From assembly GCA_020851835.1 (NCBI GenBank), contig JADZBZ010000193.1, positions 1 through 5,168 of the forward strand: a stretch of DNA of 5,168 nucleotides, given 5' to 3'. Shown in pieces: positions 1-5,168 of this stretch. Origin of the DNA: Acidobacteriota bacterium (GTDB lineage Bacteria > Acidobacteriota > Vicinamibacteria > Vicinamibacterales > UBA2999). How positions within the stretch are numbered: the first letter of the stretch is position 1; every line of letters begins with the position of its first letter. The notes beneath the pieces were generated by a model, which saw only the letters and a list, made by a program, of their open reading frames with translations, was not told where the DNA came from and ran no database searches. Made by a program: the position numbers and the translations under genes.

Positions 1-256
1 CGGTGGGGCAGCCATAGCTCTGGAGCTGCGCTTCAATCCAGTCCACGGCCTTGCGATTGCGCTCGGTCCCCTGCCGGCGGTCGCCAAACTGCGTGAGGCT
101 CTTGATGGTGGCCTTGTAGCTGTCGAGGTTCAGCCGCGAGACGAGGGCCGTGACGTCGGGCACGGGCTTCTGAGGCGGCACCGCGGGGCCGGATTGGGCC
201 GACATCGACAGGGTAACGACGAAGACGAGGGCGACGGTGGACAGGGCAACGCGCAT
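1..256 (-). CDS. Secreted M28-family-like zinc metallopeptidase, N-terminal fragment (cut by window edge)
   Basis: Only the first 85 codons lie in the window; the gene runs off the left edge, so the catalytic zinc ligands are not visible. The protein opens with a short basic start and a hydrophobic run (residues 4-19, ALSTVALVFVVTLSMS), followed by a likely signal peptidase I site after SMSA at residue 20, so export is expected. Residues 44-85 look like the N-terminal helix region of M28 (aminopeptidase Y/Q-type) enzymes: LTQFGDRRQGTERN, then KAVDWIEAQLQSYGC, matching the family pattern 'L..fg.R..gt..N..a..wi...l...G'. M28 enzymes are co-catalytic zinc exopeptidases that release N-terminal residues from peptides. 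The ATG at 256 is supported by GGAGG at 262-266, five bases upstream. It lies 52 bases downstream of the NRAMP stop on the same strand, so it could be cotranscribed with it. Export is fairly sure. The family call rests on a short N-terminal resemblance and is moderate. Confidence 0.65.
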   Translation of the reverse strand, partial: MRVALSTVALVFVVTLSMSAQSGPAVPPQKPVPDVTALVSRLNLDSYKATIKSLTQFGDRRQGTERNRKAVDWIEAQLQSYGCPT

Positions 257-261
257 GGCAG

Positions 262-287
262 CCTCCAAAGGGGATTCTATCGGAGGC
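262..287 (-). promoter_or_regulatory. Shine-Dalgarno of the M28-like gene inside a small inverted repeat
   Basis: On the minus strand, GGAGG (262-266) sits five bases before the ATG at 256 and decides that start. The same bases form one arm of a 6-bp inverted repeat, GCCTCC (282-287) and GGAGGC (261-266), separated by 15 bases, so a weak hairpin could cover the ribosome binding site. A TAGAAT element at 274-279 (minus strand) resembles a -10 box, but I see no convincing -35 at the proper distance. The RBS is well supported; the hairpin and promoter are speculative. Confidence 0.5.
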
Positions 288-308
288 CGGCTCGATCCAC
301 GACTGGCA

Positions 309-1628
309 CTACCGCAGCGCTCCCATCGCTTCCTGCGCGCCGACGGCCACAAACAGCGCCAGAATCGCGACCAGCAGCACGTTGGTGGTCCAGTGATTGC
401 GCGGCACGTCCTCGCTCCATTGCACCTTGTTGTTCAGATAGAGCAGCGTCGCCGCCAGGAACGGTACGAACAGGCTGCCGACGACGGTGTAGGTGACGAT
501 GACGAGAATGGGGCGGCCGGTGAACGCGAGCGGAATCGGTACGAGCGTGATGAAGACCAGCGCCAGCCGGTACGGGGTGCTCGTCACCTGCGTCACCGCC
601 TGGCGACCCCCGGCCGGCAATTTCCTGGCGATGCCGTAAAGATCGGCGTACAGGTACGGCACGCTCTGCCACACGCCGAGAAGCGATGCGAACACCGCCG
701 CCCAGAAGCCCACCGAGTAGGCGTACTCGCCGAAGGTGCCGAGGATGGATCCCAGCATTTCGGCCATCTTCGGCACGGCCTGCGCGTCGGTGATGGTGAC
801 GCCCGGCAGGAAGAACGTGCGATGGGCGATCAACATGATCGAGAATCCGAAGATCGCGGTGAATACGTAGGCGATGCCCACGTCTCCGCGCACGTAGCCG
901 AGGTATCCGGCGCCGCGCATCCCTTCTTCGCGCATCCAGTAGTTGTAGGAGAGCATGGTGATCGATCCACCGATGCCGCCAATCAGCGACAGGACGTAGG
1001 CGCCGCTCCCGACCGGAATGGTGGGGACCAGCAGTCCCTCCACGGCGGGACCCGGGTTGGTCATCGTCAGGGCCGCGCACGCCAGGATGCTGAAACCCAT
1101 GACGCCGACGAGCGTCTTCATCAGCTTCTCGAACCTGCCGTAGCCGCCCAGCCAGACGAAGACGAAGCCGACCAGGCTGTGGGCCACCGCGCCCCAGGCC
1201 TGGGGCACGGCTCCACTGGTGAGGTTCGACAGGCCGAGGCCCGTGGCGTTGGTCAGCGCAGCGCTCACGGCCACGGTCCACAGCACGAGGTAGATGGCGA
1301 AGTAGAGCTTCACCCAGGCGGGCAGGTGCGCCGCCCACCCTTCCACCACGGTCGTGCCCGTGCCCAGTTGCCAGCGCGCGATGCCCTCGCTCAGGACGAA
1401 CTTGAAGAAGGCGCCGATGGCGATGGCCCACAGCAGCACCACGCCGTACTTGGCGCCGCCCACCGTCGCCGAGATGACATCGCCGGATCCGATGCCAGTG
1501 GCGGCGACAACGAGGCCTGGGCCGGCCAGTTTGAGAAAGCTGAACCTCGCGGGGGACGTCGGCTCGGGCAACTGGGCTCCTCCGGGCGAGGAGGGTATCA
1601 GAAGCGCGGGATTGGCTGCCTCGACCAT
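309..1628 (-). CDS. Divergent NRAMP-family (MntH/COG1914-like) transporter lacking the canonical metal-binding motifs
   Basis: This 439-residue inner-membrane protein has the length and hydrophobicity of the NRAMP (SLC11, LeuT-fold) family, with about 11 hydrophobic segments (approximately 37-57, 60-82, 106-125, 146-163, 172-190, 208-230, 250-268, 295-320, 352-371, 373-397, 413-432). Helix 1 begins LAGPGLVVAATGIGSGD and continues into GGAKYG, which aligns well with the NRAMP helix 1-2 region. The hallmark DPGN is replaced by GSGD (residues 47-50). In helix 6, GGIGGSITMLSYNYW (217-231) places Gly221 and Thr224 where classical Mn/Fe transporters have Ala and the metal-coordinating Met of the 'AxxMPH' motif. 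The substrate is therefore uncertain: another cation, or something other than a metal. The ATG at 1628 has no clear Shine-Dalgarno. An in-frame TTG at 1571 has GGAGG at 1579-1583 and would give 420 residues, trimming a Pro/Ala-rich tail that family members do not need. The stop is TAG at 309-311. Family assignment is strong and transport specificity unknown. Confidence 0.88.
   Translation of the reverse strand: MVEAANPALLIPSSPGGAQLPEPTSPARFSFLKLAGPGLVVAATGIGSGDVISATVGGAKYGVVLLWAIAIGAFFKFVLSEGIARWQLGTGTTVVEGWAAHLPAWVKLYFAIYLVLWTVAVSAALTNATGLGLSNLTSGAVPQAWGAVAHSLVGFVFVWLGGYGRFEKLMKTLVGVMGFSILACAALTMTNPGPAVEGLLVPTIPVGSGAYVLSLIGGIGGSITMLSYNYWMREEGMRGAGYLGYVRGDVGIAYVFTAIFGFSIMLIAHRTFFLPGVTITDAQAVPKMAEMLGSILGTFGEYAYSVGFWAAVFASLLGVWQSVPYLYADLYGIARKLPAGGRQAVTQVTSTPYRLALVFITLVPIPLAFTGRPILVIVTYTVVGSLFVPFLAATLLYLNNKVQWSEDVPRNHWTTNVLLVAILALFVAVGAQEAMGALR
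1569..1593 (-). promoter_or_regulatory. Alternative TTG start and Shine-Dalgarno for the NRAMP gene, within a small hairpin
   Basis: On the minus strand a strong GGAGGAG (1577-1583) lies seven bases (measured from GGAGG) before an in-frame TTG at 1571-1569, whereas the ATG at 1628 has none. The purine run also pairs perfectly with CTCCTC (1588-1593) across a 5-base loop, forming a 6-bp hairpin. This may be an internal coincidence of Pro/Gly codons, but it makes the TTG a serious start candidate. Confidence 0.35.
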
Positions 1629-1631
1629 TTT

Positions 1632-1668
1632 GCGGCAGCTTCTGCTGAGACGTTGCAGAAGCTGCCGC
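1632..1668. repeat. Perfect 14-bp inverted repeat (hairpin or operator) between divergent genes
   Basis: The arms GCGGCAGCTTCTGC (1632-1645) and GCAGAAGCTGCCGC (1655-1668) are exact reverse complements, with a 9-base loop (1646-1654). It occupies much of the 88-base gap between the divergent NRAMP and transglutaminase genes and ends three bases before the NRAMP ATG. As RNA it would be a very stable stem in the NRAMP leader, masking initiation at that ATG. As DNA it could be an operator for a dimeric repressor. There is no T-run after either arm, so it is not a typical intrinsic terminator. The repeat itself is certain; its role is not. Confidence 0.75.
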
Positions 1669-1701
1669 GTATCGGCGGGTATCGTGCCGGACGCCCCGGC
1701 C

Positions 1702-1719
1702 GATAATCAGAACGCCGTG
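1702..1719 (+). promoter_or_regulatory. Possible -10 element immediately before the GTG start (leaderless candidate)
   Basis: GATAAT (1702-1707) matches the bacterial -10 consensus at five of six positions and stands out in this G+C-rich sequence. Transcription would begin around 1714-1717, on or next to the GTG at 1717. No Shine-Dalgarno precedes that GTG, so a leaderless or near-leaderless mRNA is possible. I could not find a good -35 hexamer 16-18 bases upstream, so this remains a weak call. Confidence 0.25.
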
Positions 1720-3324
1720 ACTCTGTTCCGTCCCCTGCCCCGTCGGGTCACCCGACCTCTCTCGTGGCTGGTTCTCGGCGCGTGGATCGCCTCCATGGCG
1801 GCACTGATCGACCGGTCCTACCTGACGGCCTCCGCCCCCAACCTCGCCACAGACCTCGCCCGGTACGGCTCGGCCGCCCAGTGGCGGGGGGTGTATTACC
1901 GGGGCGAAAAAATCGGGTTCACGGTCTCGCAGACCGTGCCCACCGACAATGGCTACGAACTGCAGGAGGATGGCCGGCTGCAGATGTCGCTTCTCGGCGC
2001 CACCACACCGGCAGCCATCCGCACCCGGGCTCGGGTGGACCGGGCGTTCGCCCTCGTGTCGTTCGATTTCTCCCTGGATCCGGGCACAGGTCCCGTCAGC
2101 GTGTCTGGCGCGCTCGATGGCCTCACGCTCACCTTGTCCGTCACGAGCGGCGGCAGCACCCGCACCGAAACTCGCACGCTGACCGAGCCCCCGTCTCTCA
2201 TGCTCAGCCTCGCCAGGCGCCTCGCGAGCGAGGGGCTCGAGGCGGGAGCGCGCCATCGCTGGTTGATGTTCGACCCGGCCACGATGCGCAACGAGCCGGT
2301 GACCGTCGAGGTAGGCGGCCGCGAGGTCGTGCGCATCAACGACCGTCCGCTGCCGGCGTTTCGCGTAGAGCTGTCCTTTGGCGGCCTGCAGACGACGTCG
2401 TGGGTGACCGACACGGGCGAGGTCGTGCGCGAAGAGAGCCCCCTGGGCCTGCTCACGGTCGCCGAACCCTCCGAGCGGGCCGTCGCCCTGGCCGTGCCTC
2501 GTAACGTACAGCTCGACCTGCTCGAAGCCTCGGCCGTCGTCCCGCGCTCGAAGTACCGCATCGAGGAACCGCGCGACGTCAAGCGGTTGCGCGTGCGGCT
2601 CGAGGGCGCGGACCTGTCGGATCCGGCGCTTCAGGGCGTCGGCCAGCGCGTGGAAGGCGACATCGTCGAACTGGTGGACACGCGGGATCTGCCGGCAGAG
2701 ACGGGCACACCGGACCTGTCGGCATTCCTTCTGCCCGAGCCGCTGCTCGAAAGCGACGCACCCGAGATCGTGGCGGAGGCCGCGCGTGTGCTCGAGGGCA
2801 TCACCAGCCCGCGGGCGCGGGCCGAGCGTCTCACGCGCCACGTCAACGCCCTACTCGAAAAGAAGCCTACGGTGAGCATTCCCTCCGCCCTCGAGGTGCT
2901 GCGCACCGGCGTGGGCGACTGCAACGAGCACACGGCGCTCTTCGTGGCGTTGGCTCGTGCGGCGGGCATTCCCGCGCGCATCTCGGTCGGTCTGGTGGCC
3001 GTCCGCAACGCCTTCTATTACCACGCGTGGCCCGAGGTGTACCTGGCCGAGGGCCGCGGCCGCGGCCGTTGGCTCCCGGTGGACCCGACGTTCAACCAGT
3101 TTCCGGCCGATGCCACCCACCTGCGGCTGGCGCGCGGCGGGCTCGACAAACAGGTCGCCATTCTGCCGCTCATCGGCCGCGTCAGGATGACCATCCTCGA
3201 CCTCGAACTCGCCGCCGGCGCCTCCCCGCTGCTGGTCGGGCGCGATCCCGTCCGGCCGGCAGCGCCCACGACTCCGCCGTCTTCCGCTCCGGGCAGCGAC
3301 GGCAGGTGCCGGGGGTGTTCGTGA
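1717..3324 (+). CDS. Membrane-anchored transglutaminase-like (papain-fold) protein, first gene of an ABC exporter operon
   Basis: The 535-residue product from GTG 1717 has a basic N-terminus (RPLPRRVTRPL) and one hydrophobic segment at residues 16-31, consistent with a signal anchor leaving the bulk in the periplasm. Residues about 55-340 are a beta-rich region opening with GVYYRGEKIGF and have no recognised catalytic motif. Residues about 346-470 form a transglutaminase-core domain with the full triad: Cys402 in GVGDCNEHTALF, His436 in YYHAWPEV and Asp456 in WLPVDPTFNQ. Bacterial members of this fold can be amide-crosslinking enzymes or cysteine peptidases; which applies here cannot be told. 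The last 30 or so residues are a Pro/Ser/Thr-rich tail ending CRGCS. The stop overlaps the next start by four bases (GTGA), so it should be co-translated with the ABC ATPase. The start is uncertain: an in-frame GTG at 1684 is weaker by position, and ATG 1795 would cut the membrane anchor. Fold assignment is strong; substrate unknown. Confidence 0.88.
   Translation: MTLFRPLPRRVTRPLSWLVLGAWIASMAALIDRSYLTASAPNLATDLARYGSAAQWRGVYYRGEKIGFTVSQTVPTDNGYELQEDGRLQMSLLGATTPAAIRTRARVDRAFALVSFDFSLDPGTGPVSVSGALDGLTLTLSVTSGGSTRTETRTLTEPPSLMLSLARRLASEGLEAGARHRWLMFDPATMRNEPVTVEVGGREVVRINDRPLPAFRVELSFGGLQTTSWVTDTGEVVREESPLGLLTVAEPSERAVALAVPRNVQLDLLEASAVVPRSKYRIEEPRDVKRLRVRLEGADLSDPALQGVGQRVEGDIVELVDTRDLPAETGTPDLSAFLLPEPLLESDAPEIVAEAARVLEGITSPRARAERLTRHVNALLEKKPTVSIPSALEVLRTGVGDCNEHTALFVALARAAGIPARISVGLVAVRNAFYYHAWPEVYLAEGRGRGRWLPVDPTFNQFPADATHLRLARGGLDKQVAILPLIGRVRMTILDLELAAGASPLLVGRDPVRPAAPTTPPSSAPGSDGRCRGCS
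3052..3068 (+). repeat. Short GGCCGC tandem repeat inside the transglutaminase gene
   Basis: Nearly three copies of the 6-mer GGCCGC lie in frame and encode Gly-Arg-Gly-Arg-Gly-Arg in the loop between the catalytic His436 and Asp456. Because the unit is six bases, slippage would add or remove two residues without a frameshift. It may simply reflect G+C-rich codon use. Confidence 0.5.
3321..3324 (+). other. GTGA start/stop overlap coupling transglutaminase and ABC ATPase genes
   Basis: The ATPase GTG (3321-3323) overlaps the transglutaminase TGA (3322-3324) by four bases in the -1 arrangement typical of translational coupling. With the TGATG overlap at 4071-4075, it ties all three plus-strand genes into one unit. 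Confidence 0.8.
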
Positions 3325-4073
3325 TCGCGGTCTCGGATCTCGTCAAGCAGTACGGGCGCTTCACGGCAGTCGACCTCATCAGCCTGGAGGTGAAGCCAGG
3401 GCAGATTCACGGCTTCCTCGGCCCGAACGGCGCCGGCAAGACCACGACCATCCGGATGATCGCCGGCCTGCTCAAACCCACCGCTGGCCGCATCGTCGTG
3501 AACGGGCACGACCTGGCCACCGAACCCGAGGCGGCAAAGGGTTCGCTGGGCTTCATTCCCGACCGGCCGTTCATCTACGAGAAGCTCACGGCGGCCGAGT
3601 TCCTGCGCTTTCATGGCGGCCTGTATGGCATCGGCGAGTCCGCCGTGGAGGAGCGCATCCGCGAAATGCTGGACCTCTTCGAACTGGCCCGCTGGCGTGA
3701 CGAGCTGGTCGAAAGCTTCTCGCACGGCATGAAGCAGCGGCTCGTGATGGCCGGTGCCTTCCTCCACCGCCCGCAGGCCGTGCTCGTCGATGAGCCCATG
3801 GTGGGTCTCGATCCGCGCGGGGCGCGCCTCATCAAGACGGTGTTCCGCAAGATGGCCGACCGCGGTGTCGCCATCCTGATGAGCACGCACACGCTGGAGG
3901 TGGCGCAGGAAATGTGCGACCTGATCAGCATCATCCTCGAGGGACAGATCATCGCGAGCGGCACGGTGGAAGATCTGCGCCGCCTCGCGGGCAGCGCCGA
4001 CGATCAACTCACGCCGCTCTTCCTGAAGCTGACCGGCGGCAGCGGGCTGCAGGAGATCGACGAGGTCCTCTGA
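3321..4073 (+). CDS. ABC transporter ATP-binding protein (ABC-2-type exporter ATPase)
   Basis: This 250-residue protein is one complete ABC nucleotide-binding domain, of normal length for the exporter ATPases. In order it shows Walker A GPNGAGKT (34-41), a Q-loop region GFIPDRPFIYEKLT in which Asp81 stands at the usual Gln position, the variant signature FSHGMKQR (133-140, in place of LSGGQ), Walker B VLVDEP (154-159, catalytic Glu158), a D-loop GLDP (162-165) and the switch His190 in STH. These residues imply an active ATPase that dimerises in the cytoplasm and powers the permease encoded next. The GTG start at 3321 overlaps the upstream stop as GTGA, and GGGGG at 3311-3315 is a plausible ribosome binding site five bases away; GTG 3315 in the same frame is a close alternative. 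It shares one base with the following ATG. No substrate can be read from the ATPase. Function class is very secure. Confidence 0.95.
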   Translation: MIAVSDLVKQYGRFTAVDLISLEVKPGQIHGFLGPNGAGKTTTIRMIAGLLKPTAGRIVVNGHDLATEPEAAKGSLGFIPDRPFIYEKLTAAEFLRFHGGLYGIGESAVEERIREMLDLFELARWRDELVESFSHGMKQRLVMAGAFLHRPQAVLVDEPMVGLDPRGARLIKTVFRKMADRGVAILMSTHTLEVAQEMCDLISIILEGQIIASGTVEDLRRLAGSADDQLTPLFLKLTGGSGLQEIDEVL

Positions 4074-5168
4074 TGACGACGCTCGCGCGCCGGTCGCCAC
4101 CGGCGTTTCCATACCTGCTGCGGCCATCGCTCTGGTCCAGCCGGAACCGCGCCCGGCGCCGCGAACGCGGCGACCTGCCGCGTGCCGTCCTGTTCGGCGG
4201 CGTGGCCCTGCTGGTGGCCGGCACGATCTTCTGGGGCGCGTACTGGGTCACCCTCCAGCTGGCCGACTACGCAGAACTCGGCGATTACCTCATTCGCCTC
4301 GGGCTCTCGTGGCTGTTCCTCACGTTTCTCTCGTTCCTCGCCTTCAGCAGCATCGTCACGTCGCTGTCGACGTTCTTTCTGTCCGACGATCTCCGGCTGC
4401 TGGTAGCGGCGCCGGTTGCCTCGCGGCGGCTGTTCCACGCGCGGTTCGCGCGCACGGTGGGCCACGCGTCGTGGATGGTGGTGGTCTTCATCACGCCGGT
4501 CCTGGCCGGCCTCGGCGTGGCGCGGGGTGCGCCGGCAGCGTTCTACGCCACGGCCCTGCTGACCCTGGTGCCCTTCGTGACCATTCCCGCGGCGCTCGGC
4601 TCGATGATCACCCTGGGTCTCGTGAACGTGTTCCCCGCTCGACGCGCGCGCGACATCCTGATGCTCATGGGCCTGGTTTTCGCCACCAGCATCGTCGTGC
4701 TGCTCCGCTTCATCCAGCCCGAGCGGCTGCTCCGCGTCGAATCGATGCCGGAAGTGACCGATTTCTTCGCGACGCTCCAGTCGCCCGTCACGCCGCTCCT
4801 GCCGTCGTTCTGGGCGGGCGAGACGCTCTTTGCCAGCCTTCAGGGCACCTGGGACGGGCTCCACGCTTCGGCGCTGTGGACCACGGCGCTGGCCATGGTG
4901 GTGTTGGCGGCCAGCCTCTTCGACCGCTGGCACTTCGCCGGCTTCAGCAAGGCGCAGGAAGCGCGCAAGACACGCGTCGTCCGGTGGCGGCTGCTCGATC
5001 GGGCGGTGGCGCGCCTGCCTCTCTCGGCCATGCGGCGCCAGCTGCTGATCAAGGACCTGAAAGTGTTCCTGCGCGACGTCAGCCAGTGGTCGCAGCTCCT
5101 GCTGCTGCTGGCGCTCGTCCTCGTGTATCTCTACAACTTCCGCGTGCTCGACCTGGAGCGGATCCCGA
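4073..5168 (+). CDS. ABC transporter permease, ABC_tran_2-like, C-terminus beyond the window
   Basis: The frame opened by ATG 4073 stays open for 365 codons to the right edge. The start shares its A with the stop of the ATPase gene (TGATG), which implies translational coupling. After a basic cytoplasmic N-terminus (residues 1-36) come hydrophobic segments at about 37-60, 75-98, 131-150, 156-185, 196-214, 268-283 and 340-356. A basic cytoplasmic stretch (about 285-338) ends in LLIKDLKVFLRDVSQWSQ, just before the last visible segment. That 'KDL..flRD..QWsQ' element is what I recall from the large 'putative ABC transporter permease subunit' family (PF16949-type), whose members are usually clearly longer than this fragment. 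It is predicted to be the inner-membrane channel for the ATPase encoded upstream. The exported substrate is unknown. Being a permease is near certain; the precise family is remembered, not searched. Confidence 0.88.
   Translation, partial: MTTLARRSPPAFPYLLRPSLWSSRNRARRRERGDLPRAVLFGGVALLVAGTIFWGAYWVTLQLADYAELGDYLIRLGLSWLFLTFLSFLAFSSIVTSLSTFFLSDDLRLLVAAPVASRRLFHARFARTVGHASWMVVVFITPVLAGLGVARGAPAAFYATALLTLVPFVTIPAALGSMITLGLVNVFPARRARDILMLMGLVFATSIVVLLRFIQPERLLRVESMPEVTDFFATLQSPVTPLLPSFWAGETLFASLQGTWDGLHASALWTTALAMVVLAASLFDRWHFAGFSKAQEARKTRVVRWRLLDRAVARLPLSAMRRQLLIKDLKVFLRDVSQWSQLLLLLALVLVYLYNFRVLDLERIP

Noticed and set aside
1632..1668. Intrinsic transcription terminator
   Set aside because: The stem is strong, but neither strand has a T-run after it, and it lies between divergent genes where no transcript is expected to end.
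237..1706. A 489-codon open frame on the plus strand antisense to the NRAMP gene
   Set aside because: Composition is dominated by Arg, Gly, His, Asp and Gln, with no hydrophobic core or motif. The opposite strand encodes a clear membrane transporter throughout.
1354..1716. A 5' extension of the transglutaminase reading frame to an ATG at 1354
   Set aside because: The extension runs antisense through the NRAMP coding sequence and across the hairpin, and lacks protein-like features. GTG 1717 places the membrane anchor correctly near the N-terminus.
277..2841. An 854-codon open frame on the minus strand across the NRAMP gene and into the transglutaminase gene
   Set aside because: Its translation is Arg/Gly/His-rich and low-complexity with no recognisable domain. 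It overlaps two well-supported genes in other frames, so it is a by-product of high G+C at third positions.
3018..4127. A 369-codon minus-strand open frame opposite the ABC ATPase gene
   Set aside because: The plus strand carries every ABC ATPase motif in order; the antisense translation resembles nothing and reflects codon bias.
4004..4933. A 309-codon minus-strand open frame opposite the permease gene
   Set aside because: It is charged, repetitive Glu/Arg/Gln/His sequence antisense to a membrane protein, a standard artefact.

Overview
The window comes from a high-GC bacterial chromosome: by eye about two thirds G+C, with strong G/C preference at third codon positions. GTG starts and translationally coupled genes are present. 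The gene mix is an M28-type secreted peptidase, a divergent NRAMP carrier, a membrane-anchored transglutaminase-like protein and an ABC exporter with an ABC_tran_2-like permease. This would fit Acidobacteriota (for example Vicinamibacteria-like genomes), but that placement is inferred from gene content and base composition, with no marker gene to support it. I see no rRNA, tRNA, CRISPR array, insertion sequence or phage gene.

The layout is two divergent blocks. The left block is on the minus strand. An NRAMP-family transporter (1628 to 309) is followed after 52 bases by the first 85 codons of a signal-peptide-bearing M28-like metallopeptidase (256 to 1, cut by the window edge). The right block is on the plus strand. 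It holds a transglutaminase-like protein with an N-terminal membrane anchor (1717-3324), an ABC transporter ATPase (3321-4073) and an ABC transporter permease (4073 to the window end, cut). Between the blocks is an 88-base divergent intergenic region (1629-1716). It contains a perfect 14-bp inverted repeat with a 9-base loop, ending three bases before the annotated NRAMP start.

The right block reads as one operon. The first junction is a 4-base GTGA overlap and the second a 1-base TGATG overlap, so the three proteins are probably made in coordinated amounts. The ATPase and permease should form an inner-membrane exporter of unknown substrate. The transglutaminase-like enzyme has an intact Cys-His-Asp triad and is predicted to face the periplasm, so it may act on the exported substrate, on an envelope protein or on the exporter itself. 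This three-gene module is the best candidate here for an uncharacterised system.

The second point of interest is the NRAMP protein. It has the fold-defining length and hydrophobic pattern but lacks the canonical DPGN metal-binding motif of helix 1 and the methionine of helix 6, so its substrate may not be Mn2+/Fe2+.
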